Below are positions 29,451 through 39,522 of a DNA stretch of 64,000 nt, piece after piece. The notes under the pieces were generated by a model that was given only the letters and a program-made list of their open reading frames with translations, had not been told where the DNA came from and made no database searches. The stretch covers positions 1 to 64,000 of the forward strand of contig NZ_KB849763.1 in assembly GCF_000369005.1 (NCBI RefSeq), written 5' to 3'. A program made the translations under genes and the position numbers. This stretch comes from Acinetobacter beijerinckii CIP 110307 (lineage in GTDB: Bacteria; Pseudomonadota; Gammaproteobacteria; Pseudomonadales; Moraxellaceae). Positions within the stretch are counted from its first letter, which is position 1. Each line of letters begins with the position of its first letter.

Positions 29451-30503
29451 ATGAATAGCAAAGCCATCACGACATTTAATCCAGATTTACCCATTCACAT
29501 GACATTTTCAGAGCAAGATTGGTACTTACTTGCTCAGCACTGGTATCCGATAGCTTTAGCTAGAGACATCACTGAACAACCAACAGCGACCAAGTTACTT
29601 GATATGCCATTGGTCATTTATAAAATGGCTGATGACTTGGTTGTCGCCAAAGATGCATGTCCACACCGTGGCGTTCCTCTGAGTTTAGGACTTAATGATG
29701 GTCTTGGAGTAGTCTGTCGCTATCATGGTTTACGTTTTGGTGGAAATGGAAAATGTAATCGGATTCCAGCGCACCCACAGCATAAAATATCTGAACGCTT
29801 TCATTTAAAGACATATGCTGCTATCGAGAAATATGGGTTGATCTGGTGCAATCTCACGGTAAACAAAGATGCGTTACCCACCATTCCACAAATGCCATAT
29901 TGGGAGGATTCAGATTTCCAACAATTGGTCTGTCCGTCGGTAGAACTCTATTGTTTTGCAGGAAGACAGCTTGAAGGCTTTATTGATGTCGCTCATTTTG
30001 CATGGGTACATCCTGATACTTTTGGCGATCCCGATAATGTTGAGGTACCCGATTATACGACCACTGAGACAAGCTATGGTTTTGATGCAGATTACGTGAG
30101 CAGTGTTGGCCGTTATCCAATCGGAATGGATCAGCGCGGACAAGAAGATTTCCAATGGTTAAGACATTTTGAGATCACTCTCCCCTTCACAGCAACACTC
30201 ACGATCCATTTCCCCAATGCTAGCAAGCAAGTCATTATGAATGCAGCGAGTCCAATGTCAGCCCGCGAAACACGCTTATTCGCACCAATCTGTCGAAATT
30301 ATGACAAAGATTTACCTGTAGAAGATGCTTATAAATTCAACTTAGCGATATTTGAAGAAGACCGACTAATTGTCGAAACTCAAAAGCCTGAATATCTCCC
30401 ATTAGACCTCTCTATGGAAGCTCATTTTCCATCCGATCGCAGTTCAAGCATGTATCGAAAACTATTGCGAAAAATGGGATTCAGTCCAATTTTTGCAGCT
30501 TAA
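29451..30503 (+). CDS. Rieske non-heme iron oxygenase, VanA-like
   Basis: A 350-residue oxygenase alpha subunit. The Rieske 2Fe-2S ligands are Cys70, His72, Cys89 and His92 (CPHRG and CRYHG). The mononuclear iron site has the D-x2-H-x4-H pattern at Asp179, His182 and His187. Size and layout match the VanA/phthalate-type class, which demethylates or hydroxylates aromatic or similar rings with a separate reductase. No reductase or catabolic gene is next to it, so the substrate is unknown and electrons must come from elsewhere; the flavin/2Fe-2S reductase at 37534-38601 belongs to a desaturase operon. It ends at a strong bidirectional terminator. Confidence 0.88.
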   Translation: MNSKAITTFNPDLPIHMTFSEQDWYLLAQHWYPIALARDITEQPTATKLLDMPLVIYKMADDLVVAKDACPHRGVPLSLGLNDGLGVVCRYHGLRFGGNGKCNRIPAHPQHKISERFHLKTYAAIEKYGLIWCNLTVNKDALPTIPQMPYWEDSDFQQLVCPSVELYCFAGRQLEGFIDVAHFAWVHPDTFGDPDNVEVPDYTTTETSYGFDADYVSSVGRYPIGMDQRGQEDFQWLRHFEITLPFTATLTIHFPNASKQVIMNAASPMSARETRLFAPICRNYDKDLPVEDAYKFNLAIFEEDRLIVETQKPEYLPLDLSMEAHFPSDRSSSMYRKLLRKMGFSPIFAA

Positions 30504-30528
30504 TATTACTTTATATAAATTTATAAAT

Positions 30529-30559
30529 AAAAAAGAGGTCTATTAAAGACCTCTTTTTT
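30529..30559. terminator. Bidirectional terminator between the oxygenase gene and ddc
   Basis: A perfect 12-bp stem (six As, GAGGTC, complement, six Ts) with a 7-nt loop between convergent genes. Confidence 0.93.
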
Positions 30560-30576
30560 AATAAATTAAATTGCAA

Positions 30577-32109
30577 TTAATCAATGGCTGGAACATAAGT
30601 TCCTGCAACAATCGCATCTTTAATACGATCAGTTTCTGCAAGCACAAGTGCAAGCAGGTTCTGTACGTTTTCAAGCGTTGCAACAGGACTTAAAGTGGTC
30701 ATTTTCAATGATTGAACCTGACCCACTTTAGTCACACCAATATTTGCTTCACCACGAGCAAACAATTCGTCTGCTACGTTTTGGTTCAAACTATCGATAA
30801 ATTCAGTTGGATAACCTTCTGGTGCCACGCGGAATAAAACTGAGGCAAACTGAGGTTCAATCAACAATTCAAGACCAGCAGTTGCTTTAATATAATCAGC
30901 AACTTCACGTGTTAATTTCACACCATGATCAATCATTGAACCATAAAGCTCTTCGCCTAATGCTTCGACTGTCATCCATAATTTCAATGCATCAAAACGA
31001 CGTGTCGTTTGTAATGATTTAGACACGAGGTTAGGTACACCGTGTTCTTCGTCATAAGCAGAGTTTAAATATTCTGCTTCATAATGCATAAAGCGATAGT
31101 TTGCTTCGTCTTTCAATAAGAAAGCGCCACAGCTAATGCTTTGGAAATAATGCTTATGGAAATCCAGTGTGATTGAGTCTGATAATTCAATACCATCTAG
31201 CATTGCACGATGATCATTTGAAAGAATCAGTGCACCACCCCAAGCGGCATCAATATGCATCCAAGAACCAAATTTATTGGTAATTTCACGGATTTTCTTG
31301 AGTGGATCAATTGCACCAGCATCTGTCGTACCCGCTGTTGCAACAACACAGGCTACGATTTTGCCTTCAGATTGAAGATGCGCCATAGTTTTTTCTAGTG
31401 CATCAACATCCATCTGTGCATTTTCATTCACAGGAACAGTTACAACTGATTGGAAGCCCATGCCCATCATTGCCATGTTCTTTTGCACAGAGAAGTGTGC
31501 ATTTTCAGAACAGATGACTTTGACGCTTTTCATTGCATCTGCCGGGATACCATCACGCTGAACAGACCATGGCTTGCCATGTTCGTCTTTCCAGTTTTTC
31601 GAAATGCACCAGTCACGCGCAAGCAAGACACCCATCAAGTTAGACTGTGTTCCACCCGAAGTGAATACACCTGCTTGACCTGCACCATAGCCCACTTTTT
31701 GGCGTAACCAATCAATAAGCTGAACTTCCATTAATGAACCCGCTGGGCTTTGATCCCATGAATCCATAGATTGGTTGGTTGCATTGATTAACACTTCCGC
31801 AATTTGGCTCATCACCATGGTTGGACAGTGTAAGTGTGCAAGTGAATGTGGATGATGTACTTTTAAGCTTTTATTAAGGAAAAGCTCAATCATGCGTTGT
31901 AAAGATTGTTGTACACCTAGACCCTCTTTTGAAGGTGCAAAAGAGATTGCTGCACGCAAATCTTTAATGCTTCCACCAGTGTACATTTTATCGTTTTGCA
32001 ACCATGCTGAAACGGCTTGAACCGCCTCGCCCATTGCTGACTCATAGTCAGCAATAGATTGAGCATCATTGCAGAGTAACGCCTTACGATGTTCTGCAAA
32101 ATCAACCAT
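30577..32109 (-). CDS. ddc: L-2,4-diaminobutyrate decarboxylase
   Basis: A 510-residue PLP enzyme of the group II decarboxylases that turns L-2,4-diaminobutyrate into 1,3-diaminopropane. The PLP lysine is in the [12 protein letters not shown] segment and the cofactor-contact HIDAAWGG is upstream of it. By family knowledge, Acinetobacter makes 1,3-diaminopropane as its major polyamine with this enzyme. It lies three bases after dat on the same strand, so the pathway is encoded as an operon: dat makes the substrate, ddc uses it. Confidence 0.96.
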   Translation of the reverse strand: MVDFAEHRKALLCNDAQSIADYESAMGEAVQAVSAWLQNDKMYTGGSIKDLRAAISFAPSKEGLGVQQSLQRMIELFLNKSLKVHHPHSLAHLHCPTMVMSQIAEVLINATNQSMDSWDQSPAGSLMEVQLIDWLRQKVGYGAGQAGVFTSGGTQSNLMGVLLARDWCISKNWKDEHGKPWSVQRDGIPADAMKSVKVICSENAHFSVQKNMAMMGMGFQSVVTVPVNENAQMDVDALEKTMAHLQSEGKIVACVVATAGTTDAGAIDPLKKIREITNKFGSWMHIDAAWGGALILSNDHRAMLDGIELSDSITLDFHKHYFQSISCGAFLLKDEANYRFMHYEAEYLNSAYDEEHGVPNLVSKSLQTTRRFDALKLWMTVEALGEELYGSMIDHGVKLTREVADYIKATAGLELLIEPQFASVLFRVAPEGYPTEFIDSLNQNVADELFARGEANIGVTKVGQVQSLKMTTLSPVATLENVQNLLALVLAETDRIKDAIVAGTYVPAID

Positions 32110-32112
32110 GGA

Positions 32113-33483
32113 TTAGCCTCGTACTGCTTTTAATGCTTCAGCAATCGCTTTTTTGAAGCGAGCTACAACTTCAACACATTCGTCCTGATTGATAATCAAA
32201 GGGCAAAGTAAACGAATTACCGTACCGTTACGACCACCTTTCTCAAGTAATAACTTATTGTTGAAACATGCAGTTTGAATCGCCGCAGCTAATTGAGCAT
32301 CAGCAGGAAGTGAACCCATATGGTCTGCAGGTTTACGCTCATCAACGATTTCAACGCCGAGCATCAAACCACGACCACGCACATTACCGATACATGGGAA
32401 TTCTTGAGCAAGCTTTTTGAACTCTGCTTGTAAGAAATCACCACGCTCTTGCGCATTTTGAGCTAAATTTTGTTCAGAAATGGTTTTTAAAACCATTAAA
32501 CCTGTACCCATAGCTAACTGGTTACCGCGGAAAGTACCCGTATGACCTGCTGGTTGCCAAGCATCAAACTTACGTTTAATACCCAGTACAGCAAGTGGTA
32601 AACCACCACCTACAGCTTTTGACATCACCACAACATCAGGCTCGATACCTGCATGTTCAAAGGCAAACATTTTACCTGAACGTGCAAAACCAGCTTGAAC
32701 TTCGTCCAAAATTAAAACGATGTTGTGCTTTTCAGTCACTTCACGAATTTTTTGTAACCACTTCACAGGCGCAGTCACCACACCACCTTCACCTTGAATC
32801 GCTTCAAGAATTACAGCAGCAGGTTTGGTTACACCGCTTTCAACATCTTCAATGAAATTTTCAAAGAAGTAAGTCAACGCATCAACACCCGCTTCACCAC
32901 CTAAACCAAGTGGGCAACGGTATTCATGCGGATACGGCATAAATTGAACGCCTGGCATTAAACCATTCACAGCATTTTTTGCAGACAAGTTACCTGTCAT
33001 TGCAAGTGAGCCGTGAGTCATCCCATGGTATCCACCAGAGAAGCTGATCACTGAACTGCGACCAGTATAAGTTTTTGCTAGCTTAATGGCTGCTTCAGTC
33101 GCATCTGCACCAGAAGGACCACAGAACTGTAAGCAATATTCTTCTTTACCGCCAGGCAAATGAGCCAAAAGCGCTTCAGTAAACGCATCTTTTAAAGGAG
33201 TCGTTAAGTCTAAAGTATGCAATGGCAAGCCACTTGCCAATGTATCTTGAATACTTTGAATCACCGCAGGATGATTATGACCTAAAGCCAATGTTCCTGC
33301 CCCAGCTAAACAGTCGAGGTATTGTGTACCCTCAACATCAGTAACCCAGCAGCCCTGTGCTTTCGCTATCGCTAACGGTAATTTACGTGGATAACTACGA
33401 ACATTCGATTCCATCTGGCTTTGGCGAGTCAGATAGTATTCGTTGGTTGCATTAGCGGCAGGGTTTACGGAAGTAACGCTCAT
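32113..33483 (-). CDS. dat: Diaminobutyrate-2-oxoglutarate aminotransferase
   Basis: A 456-residue class III PLP aminotransferase that makes L-2,4-diaminobutyrate from aspartate semialdehyde and glutamate. The PLP lysine lies in [15 protein letters not shown], with the [14 protein letters not shown] motif before it. The N-terminal [20 protein letters not shown] is typical of the dat family. It is the first gene of the dat-ddc operon and has a 465-bp upstream region shared with the divergent SIMPL-domain gene. Confidence 0.95.
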   Translation of the reverse strand: MSVTSVNPAANATNEYYLTRQSQMESNVRSYPRKLPLAIAKAQGCWVTDVEGTQYLDCLAGAGTLALGHNHPAVIQSIQDTLASGLPLHTLDLTTPLKDAFTEALLAHLPGGKEEYCLQFCGPSGADATEAAIKLAKTYTGRSSVISFSGGYHGMTHGSLAMTGNLSAKNAVNGLMPGVQFMPYPHEYRCPLGLGGEAGVDALTYFFENFIEDVESGVTKPAAVILEAIQGEGGVVTAPVKWLQKIREVTEKHNIVLILDEVQAGFARSGKMFAFEHAGIEPDVVVMSKAVGGGLPLAVLGIKRKFDAWQPAGHTGTFRGNQLAMGTGLMVLKTISEQNLAQNAQERGDFLQAEFKKLAQEFPCIGNVRGRGLMLGVEIVDERKPADHMGSLPADAQLAAAIQTACFNNKLLLEKGGRNGTVIRLLCPLIINQDECVEVVARFKKAIAEALKAVRG

Positions 33484-33948
33484 ATCGAATTACCATCTCT
33501 GATATGGGTAAAAGAAATAAGTCTGGTGACTTGCGGTCGTTTGACTCGGTGCTTTTTAGAAACTAGTGCAGACACTTATTTATATCTTTCAACTAGGAGC
33601 GAGATGATACCTAATTTTGAAAGAAAATAAATACTTTTATGCCTTACATTTATCTAATCTTATTGAAAAAATGTTTCTTTCCAATAACTATGATGGATTA
33701 TCATCATACTATGTGACAAGCGAAAGAAAGTAAGCTTTTTTTAACTGCATTATTTTTTTTAGATGAATGGTCAAAACAATCGACTTAATTCATTATTTTT
33801 TAAAAACTTTTAAATTATTTTTCTGTTGCAAAACACTGCTAATCTATTACAAAGACACCACAAAATATGCCGAAGTTCACCATGAGTTCTTTTTAATATC
33901 AATCTTGTAAAAAATAAATTTTCTATACTAAATTTTAAGGAATATTTT
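33484..33948. other. AT-rich divergent intergenic region of dat and the SIMPL gene
   Basis: Promoters of both genes must be here. Before the SIMPL gene a TATACT hexamer (about 33926-33931) and an AAGGA ribosome site are visible. I see no hairpin, operator dyad or coding frame. Confidence 0.4.
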
Positions 33949-34650
33949 ATGCGTACTTTAGCACTTGCGACTATGATGATCGGCGCAGCACTCAGCCCGT
34001 CCCTTTTTGCTCAAGAAACAGAAAGCTTAAATTATAATATCGTCAATATCCAAGCAGATGCTTCACGCCAAGTCGCAAATGATGAAATGCGTGCCGTACT
34101 CTATATTGAGAAAAGCAATAAACAACCTGCTGAGCTATCTAATCAAATCAATCAATTGATGAATCAGGCTCAAGCGATTGCTCGTAAATACTCACAAGTG
34201 AAAGTCGAAACAGGTACTCAAAGTACTTATCCTGTCTACGACAATGATAATCAGAAACTTAAGGAGTGGCGTGCTCGAGCTGAAATTCAACTCGAAAGTA
34301 AGGATTTTAAAGCGGCAAGCCAACTTATTAGTGAATTACAGCAAAGCTTCCAAACCCAATCTATCAATTTCACTGTGTCAGATGAGCAACGTAAAAAAGT
34401 TGAAAATGAGTTGATGATTGAAGCATCGAAAAACTTCCAACAACGTGCTTTAGCAATTACTCAAGCATGGAATAAAACTCAATATAATCTTGTTAGTTTG
34501 AACTTGAATACCAGTAACTATTTCCCACAGCCAGTCATGCGTGGAGGTATGGCTAAATTTGCGATGGCAGAAGCTGCTCCTGCTCAAGATATGGCAGCTG
34601 GAGAATCTAAAATTATCGTTAATGCAAATGGTTCGATTCAATTTAAATAA
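33949..34650 (+). CDS. SIMPL-domain (DUF541) periplasmic protein
   Basis: A 233-residue exported protein. The signal peptide ends near SLFAQ (residue 22). The mature part fits the SIMPL/DUF541 fold: an IVNIQADASRQVANDEM opening strand, a long helix rich in Gln, a VETGTQSTYPVYD strand, and the RARAEIQLESKDF segment. Homologues such as E. coli YggE reduce oxidative stress effects by an unknown route. It stands alone with a clean terminator. An AAGGA ribosome site precedes the ATG. Confidence 0.85.
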   Translation: MRTLALATMMIGAALSPSLFAQETESLNYNIVNIQADASRQVANDEMRAVLYIEKSNKQPAELSNQINQLMNQAQAIARKYSQVKVETGTQSTYPVYDNDNQKLKEWRARAEIQLESKDFKAASQLISELQQSFQTQSINFTVSDEQRKKVENELMIEASKNFQQRALAITQAWNKTQYNLVSLNLNTSNYFPQPVMRGGMAKFAMAEAAPAQDMAAGESKIIVNANGSIQFK

Positions 34651-34667
34651 ATATAGCTGATGATTCT

Positions 34668-34698
34668 AAAAGCAGAAAACAATTTGTTTTCTGCTTTT
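34668..34698. terminator. Bidirectional terminator after the SIMPL gene
   Basis: A perfect 13-bp stem AAAAGCAGAAAAC / complement with a 5-nt loop. Its right end touches the stop codon of the opposing GFA-family gene. Confidence 0.9.
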
Positions 34699-35156
34699 TA
34701 CTCATTGAGTTGAAAGTAATTATTAAAATCGCTGCGATCAGGTAACTCATCAAAACAAAGTGGTTGATTATGAATTGTAGACCAATCCTGTTTAGAATTT
34801 ATACAAAAATTTAATTCGTGTGTAGGGATAAAATTCTCTTGTAATAATCCCAAGGGAATCCACATTACATTTGGATCACTGCTTAATTTATTTGGCACTG
34901 GAGAACCACATAATTTACAAAAAGAGCTCGTAAAACCAGTCTCCTTTTTATAAGTCTGAATCAATTGCTGACCTTTTTCCCAGTTAAATAAATTGGTTTT
35001 TATTAAAGTCGCTGTATTTGATACTGCTCCACTTTGTTTTCGGCATAGGCTACAAAAGCAGCGGTAAATTGTATTGATTTCATCTATTCTAATTTTAAAT
35101 ACGACAGCCCCGCATAAGCAAAAACCATTAAACTCACGCTTTTGTTTAGTCATCAT
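34698..35156 (-). CDS. GFA/CENP-V family zinc protein
   Basis: A 152-residue protein of the glutathione-dependent formaldehyde-activating family fold. Zinc-binding cysteines are visible in three places: CLCGAVVF near the N-terminus, CFCSLCRKQSG at about 33-43, and CKLCGSPVP at about 77-85. The enzyme activity of most such homologues is unproven. Its ATG overlaps the TGA of the TetR gene (TGATG), a strong sign that repressor and zinc protein are made together; another ATG follows directly (35153). Confidence 0.84.
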   Translation of the reverse strand: MMTKQKREFNGFCLCGAVVFKIRIDEINTIYRCFCSLCRKQSGAVSNTATLIKTNLFNWEKGQQLIQTYKKETGFTSSFCKLCGSPVPNKLSSDPNVMWIPLGLLQENFIPTHELNFCINSKQDWSTIHNQPLCFDELPDRSDFNNYFQLNE

Positions 35157-35800
35157 CAATCCTCATTTTCAATCTCATTTTTTAAATTCTGTAATGAATC
35201 CCAAGCACTTTGAGCCAAAGCTTCTCGATAAATACGGGGGTTACTCACAACTTTTCCAGATAACCAAGCACGACAATAATTTTCAGTTGCTCCAATCACC
35301 AATGACATCATCAACTCAGCGGGTACTGCATTGAGTAATTCAGCATGCTGAAGCTGTGAAATATGATGACTGATATTTTTATTTCTCATTTTATTTTTTT
35401 CATTTAATAACGAGCGATGCTCACCTTGCGTTACTGAAAAATGAGCAAATACTAAAAATTTAGCAAATTGAGGCTGATCAGACACCCAGTCGATATAGCT
35501 ATAAATTAATGCACGCACTAACTCTTGTAATGATTGAGCATTTTCTAAATATTGATCTCTTAACAATGCTTGATCATCTAAAGCAGTAAAAACCAACGCA
35601 GCAATAACACCTTCTTTATTTTTAAAATGATGATAAATCGCACCGACGCTACTTTCGGATTTATCTCGAATCATTTCAATACTGGTTGCATCTAAACCAT
35701 GTTCAAGAAAGCAAGACAAGGCATCTAACAGAATTTGTCTTTTTAAGAGTGACCTGCGCTGTGGATATACGCGTTCTAATAATTGCTGGGCATTCTGCAT
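35156..35800 (-). CDS. TetR-family transcriptional regulator
   Basis: A 214-residue repressor. The N-terminal helix-turn-helix covers about 22-70 (ILLDALSCFLEHGLDATSIEMI ... SVGAIYHHFKNKEGVI in pattern). The rest is the all-helical ligand and dimer domain. A 35-bp inverted repeat in the divergent gap (35861-35895) is its probable operator. It is co-expressed with the GFA protein and divergent from the DUF4442 hot-dog protein, so all three are likely under its control. The ligand is unknown; fatty acyl or aldehyde-type compounds are only guesses. Confidence 0.88.
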   Translation of the reverse strand: MQNAQQLLERVYPQRRSLLKRQILLDALSCFLEHGLDATSIEMIRDKSESSVGAIYHHFKNKEGVIAALVFTALDDQALLRDQYLENAQSLQELVRALIYSYIDWVSDQPQFAKFLVFAHFSVTQGEHRSLLNEKNKMRNKNISHHISQLQHAELLNAVPAELMMSLVIGATENYCRAWLSGKVVSNPRIYREALAQSAWDSLQNLKNEIENED

Positions 35801-35860
35801 AGTTCAATTAAATTTACCAATCGTCGGAACAATTGTGTACGACTTGACCACGACTTGTAA

Positions 35861-35895
35861 ACAGAATTATATTCCGTTTAAGAATTTAATTCTGT
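35861..35895. promoter_or_regulatory. Probable TetR operator (14-bp arms)
   Basis: ACAGAATTATATTC and GAATTTAATTCTGT form an inverted repeat (13 of 14 positions pair) around a 7-bp spacer. It lies between the divergent TetR and DUF4442 genes, 16 bp before the latter start, where a bound repressor would block it. Confidence 0.72.
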
Positions 35896-35911
35896 TAATG
35901 AGGATCATGAA

Positions 35912-36376
35912 ATGGCTTCAACATTAGATTTATGGAATAAAGCGTCTGCCTTACCTGCAGGAAAATGGACATTCACACGTATGCTTTGTCTTAAAGCACC
36001 CTATTTCAGTAGTATTTCACCACTATTTGAAGAGCTTAAACCTAACTCCTGCAAAATCAGCATCAAGAAAAAACGCAGCGTACTAAATCATATTGGTACA
36101 GTTCATGCGATCGCGATGTGTAACATGGCTGAGCTTGCTGGTGGCACAATGACAGAAGTCACTGTGCCTGCAACGCATCGTTGGATTCCCAAAGGAATGA
36201 CTGTTGAATATTTAAAAAAAGCAGAAAGCGATTTAATTGCAATCGCCTCGCCTGTTGAACAAAATTACGACTGGGAAAAAGCGGGTGAATATTTAGTGAA
36301 TGTTGATGTACTCGATAAACAAAACCAAAAAGTATTTCATGCAACCATTACGATGTGGATTTCTAAGAAAAAGTAA
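35912..36376 (+). CDS. DUF4442 hot-dog fold protein, possible acyl-CoA thioesterase
   Basis: A 154-residue protein with the DUF4442 pattern of the hot-dog superfamily: RMLCLKAPYFSSISPLF near the N-terminus, IGTVHAIAMCNMAELAGG at the central helix, and IPKGMTVEYLKKAESD after it. Homologues are called PaaI-like thioesterases, but specificity is not known. GAGGA lies upstream of the ATG. It is divergent from the TetR gene and next to the operator, and precedes a fatty acid desaturase locus on the other strand. Confidence 0.82.
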   Translation: MASTLDLWNKASALPAGKWTFTRMLCLKAPYFSSISPLFEELKPNSCKISIKKKRSVLNHIGTVHAIAMCNMAELAGGTMTEVTVPATHRWIPKGMTVEYLKKAESDLIAIASPVEQNYDWEKAGEYLVNVDVLDKQNQKVFHATITMWISKKK

Positions 36377-36380
36377 TAAA

Positions 36381-36409
36381 AAAGCCCCGGATATTTCATT
36401 CAGGGCTTT
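36381..36409 (-). terminator. Terminator of the desaturase operon
   Basis: On the minus strand a 7-bp stem AAAGCCC / GGGCTTT with a 15-nt loop runs into six Ts, 15 bases past the desaturase stop. Confidence 0.78.
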
Positions 36410-36424
36410 GTATTGATTGAAAGT

Positions 36425-37519
36425 TTATTTCTTAAATGGCAATGCATATTTAAAAATACGTCCCACGACTTCACCAAATTGTTTTACGAAACTTGCGTTG
36501 TTGTAATTTAAGCCATATTTTTTACAAACAGCTTCAACTTTCGGTGCAATCTGACGATAACGGCGCGCTGGAATATCAGGAAATAAATGATGTTCAATTT
36601 GATGGCTCAAATGTCCCGTCAAAATATGAAATGCTTCCGAGCCAGTCAAATTTGATGAACCACGAATTTGTCGCATGTACCAATGTCCACGGCTCTCATT
36701 TTGTAAAACTGCTTTCGGGAAAACCTCAACATCTTTAGTAAAGTGACCACAGAAAATAATACTAAAAGTCCAAACATTACGAATTCCATTCGCCACTAAA
36801 TTACCTGCAAATACAGGAATTGCAGAAGGACCTGCTATCAATGGAAAGAATACATAATCCTTAAACATTTGCTTCATGATTTTCTTCTGTGCAGGACGCC
36901 ATTCACGCTTAAATTGTTCAATCGTTTTACGCTTATAAACGACTTTACCTAATTCAAGATTTTGAATTGCAACACCCCATTGAAACAATAGACTAAATGG
37001 CACGATATATAAGGGTTGTATTAAGGTAAATTTCGACCAACGTTGTTCAGGGAAAAGACGAAATACGCCATAACCGACATCATCATCCATGCCTTTTACA
37101 TTGGTATAGGTATGATGCTTATAGTTATGGGTTTGACGCCAGTTATCAGAAGTACCGACGGTATCCCACTCGTATGTTTGACCATTAAATTTTGGATCAT
37201 TCATCCAATCATATTGTCCATGCATGACATTATGACCTAATTCCATGTTTTCCATGATTTTGGCAAAACCAAGTAATCCTGTACCTAACAACCATGCAGG
37301 CGGAAACCATCCAACAAATAACAAGGCACGACCTAATACGCTCGTGTAACGAATCGAAGAATACACACGACGAATATATTTGGCATCTTTTTCACCTAAA
37401 TCATTTAAAACGTCTTGTTTAATTTGATCAAGTTCATGAGCAAAAGCGTCTAATTCGGCAGCAGTTAAATCACGGTTCTTTGGGTTTTTAAAATATTCAA
37501 GTTTAACAGGCATATTCAT
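36425..37519 (-). CDS. Membrane fatty acid (acyl-CoA) desaturase, DesC/DesB type
   Basis: A 364-residue inner-membrane di-iron desaturase that puts a double bond in acyl chains. All three histidine boxes are present: HNVMH near 96-100, HNYKHH near 131-136 and HQIEHH near 317-322. Hydrophobic segments lie between them. The frame opens at a TTG; the ATG at 37519 follows an AGAGAAA ribosome site. It is the second gene of an operon with the ferredoxin reductase 14 bp upstream, which supplies electrons. P. aeruginosa has the same pair (desCB) under the TetR-type repressor DesT. Confidence 0.93.
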   Translation of the reverse strand: MNMPVKLEYFKNPKNRDLTAAELDAFAHELDQIKQDVLNDLGEKDAKYIRRVYSSIRYTSVLGRALLFVGWFPPAWLLGTGLLGFAKIMENMELGHNVMHGQYDWMNDPKFNGQTYEWDTVGTSDNWRQTHNYKHHTYTNVKGMDDDVGYGVFRLFPEQRWSKFTLIQPLYIVPFSLLFQWGVAIQNLELGKVVYKRKTIEQFKREWRPAQKKIMKQMFKDYVFFPLIAGPSAIPVFAGNLVANGIRNVWTFSIIFCGHFTKDVEVFPKAVLQNESRGHWYMRQIRGSSNLTGSEAFHILTGHLSHQIEHHLFPDIPARRYRQIAPKVEAVCKKYGLNYNNASFVKQFGEVVGRIFKYALPFKK

Positions 37520-37533
37520 AATCAATTTCTCTT

Positions 37534-38601
37534 TTATAGATCAATCACAAGATCAGATTGAGCTGAATTTACGCAAATCTTTAATAACTGAGTCGGTTCA
37601 TGATTGGCTGAACCATTTAATAAATTTTTTGTTGAACCTTGGGCTTTGTTACAAGCACATTTATTACAAATACCCATACGACAACCATGATTTGGCTTAA
37701 TACCTTGATGCTCTAAACTGCTCAAGATAGATTGACCTTTCGGAATCGCAATGGTTTTATTGGATTGAGTTAAGGTCACGTTGATAAAACCAGTTTCATT
37801 TGAATCAAGGTCAAATTGGCTTAAGCTAAATGCTTCAGATTGAACATTTGCAGCATGCTTAAATAATGACTCTGCTGTTGTAGCAAAGCCCGATGGACCA
37901 CATGCATAGACTGTTGTTTCATCTAAACGAGCCAATTGTTCTACATGACTTTGGTTTAAACGCTCATCTTGTTCTTGGGTATAAAAAATTTGATAACCAA
38001 AATTTGGAAAATTCTCAGCAACTTCTTTTAAATAATCAATATATGCGACATCTGCATGGGTCTTTACCCAATACATGAGTTGGACTGGTGTTTTAATCAA
38101 CTGTTTAGTTTGACTAAAACTCTCAATCAAACTGAGCATTGGTGTAATTCCACTTCCTGCTGCAAGTAACAATAAATTTGGCGTTTGGATGTGTTGTTGC
38201 ATATCTCCATAAGGTTGCCCTAATCGGAAAATATCACCTACATTTGCTCGATCGACTAACCATGAACTTACTAAGCCCTGTTCAACTTTTTTAACCGTTA
38301 AACAAAGATGTGCTGAATCTAATTGCATCAAACTATAAGTTCGCTCGTAGTGCCGACCCGCGATTTCAACCGTAACTGGATGATGCTGACCAGCAACACC
38401 GCGCTGCACATGTCGATTGCATTCTAAAATAAGACTAACGGTATCTTTTGCCACAATTTGTTTTTTTACAATTTTGGCTAGGGGCTGATTTACAGACCAT
38501 AGTGGATTAATTTTTTGCAACCAAAAATTGGTGTCGTGGCTGCTAATTACGCTTTGGGCTAATGAATTGAATAGAGAAAATCTCTTTTCGACTGCTTGCA
38601 T
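37534..38601 (-). CDS. Ferredoxin-NAD(P) reductase with C-terminal 2Fe-2S domain
   Basis: A 355-residue flavoprotein electron donor. Order of domains: FAD domain ([14 protein letters not shown] motif in the RxYS position, about 89-92), NAD(P) domain ([19 protein letters not shown] and VYACGPSGF), and a plant-type 2Fe-2S ferredoxin at the C-terminus with CRMGICNKC and a distant cysteine in LLKICVNSA. The partner is the desaturase encoded just downstream. It is the first gene after the divergent promoter with the GTATA operator array. Confidence 0.92.
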   Translation of the reverse strand: MQAVEKRFSLFNSLAQSVISSHDTNFWLQKINPLWSVNQPLAKIVKKQIVAKDTVSLILECNRHVQRGVAGQHHPVTVEIAGRHYERTYSLMQLDSAHLCLTVKKVEQGLVSSWLVDRANVGDIFRLGQPYGDMQQHIQTPNLLLLAAGSGITPMLSLIESFSQTKQLIKTPVQLMYWVKTHADVAYIDYLKEVAENFPNFGYQIFYTQEQDERLNQSHVEQLARLDETTVYACGPSGFATTAESLFKHAANVQSEAFSLSQFDLDSNETGFINVTLTQSNKTIAIPKGQSILSSLEHQGIKPNHGCRMGICNKCACNKAQGSTKNLLNGSANHEPTQLLKICVNSAQSDLVIDL

Positions 38602-38631
38602 GAGCGATAACTCTGATCATTTTTTAATTAT

Positions 38632-38669
38632 TATACATATGTATATATATTTGTATATACACTCGTATA
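38632..38669. promoter_or_regulatory. Operator array with overlapping GTATA/TATAC dyads
   Basis: Three dyads lie 12 bp apart: TATACATATGTATA (38632-38645, perfect), GTATATA-N6-TATATAC (38641-38660) and TATAC-ACTC-GTATA (38656-38669). The half-site GTATA starts at 38641, 38653 and 38665. The array sits in the gap between the desaturase operon and the FabR/DesT-like gene and overlaps likely -10 elements. Confidence 0.7.
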
Positions 38670-38739
38670 AAAATTTACATTTCCCAAGTTCATCGACAAT
38701 CGCTATAATCCCGAGTAGCTTACTTATATATTGAAAACA

Positions 38740-39435
38740 ATGGTTCAATCTTCTTTTTTACCCCACGGTCTCGACACAATAAATGAACAAGATGTCATTG
38801 CTATGAAAGCTCCAGTACGCTCGGTAGGTAGAAAAGCGACAATAACAAAAGAAGAGTTGTTTCAAGCAACGCTTAATTTGATTGGTCCGCAAAAGAGCAT
38901 TGCATCTTTGAGTCTCAGAGAAATTGCACGTGAAGCAGGTATTGCTCCCAATAGTTTCTACCGACATTTTAAAGATATCGATGAGCTTGCAATTGCATTA
39001 ATTGATCGTTCAGGTTTAGTTTTGCGTCGAATTATTCGCGAAGCACGTCTTCAAGCATCGCTACAACAAAGCATTATTCGCAGCTCTGTCGAAGTGTTTA
39101 TTCAGCAGTTAGATGCAGACGAAGGAAATTTGAGTCTCTTATTACGTGAAGGCTATACTGGCTCAACGTCTTATAAAGCGGCAGTTGATCGCCAGCTCAA
39201 TTTTTTCCAGCAAGAGTTACAAGAAGATTTAATCCGTTTAGAGCAAATGAATAATAGCAAAATCAGTCATGCTGATATTGCAGCAAAAGCAATTACACAA
39301 TTGGTATTTAACATGGGTGCAAGAGTTCTTGAGCTTCCATCTGAACATCGAACTGAAGTTGCAGAACAAACTATGACAATGATTAGAATGATTTTAGAAG
39401 GCGCTCGTCATTTAGATGAAATCGAAATTGATTAA
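38740..39435 (+). CDS. TetR-family lipid regulator, FabR/DesT-like
   Basis: About 231 residues. The helix-turn-helix (SLREIAREAGIAPNSFYRHF) near residues 48-67 is of the FabR/DesT type, which senses the ratio of unsaturated to saturated acyl-CoA or acyl-ACP. Its place divergent from a desaturase and reductase, as for P. aeruginosa desT/desCB, fits that function. The frame opens at a TTG (38731). ATGs at 38740 and 38803 are both possible; the region before MKAPVRSVGRK is not conserved in my memory of the family, so 38803 may be the true start. Confidence 0.87.
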   Translation: MVQSSFLPHGLDTINEQDVIAMKAPVRSVGRKATITKEELFQATLNLIGPQKSIASLSLREIAREAGIAPNSFYRHFKDIDELAIALIDRSGLVLRRIIREARLQASLQQSIIRSSVEVFIQQLDADEGNLSLLLREGYTGSTSYKAAVDRQLNFFQQELQEDLIRLEQMNNSKISHADIAAKAITQLVFNMGARVLELPSEHRTEVAEQTMTMIRMILEGARHLDEIEID

Positions 39436-39522
39436 TCCTTATTTCAGTCATTGAAATATGATTCATCATCAAATTTAGTTTCAACTATTTGATCATAATC
39501 ATCTAGATTAGGTTTAAGAATA

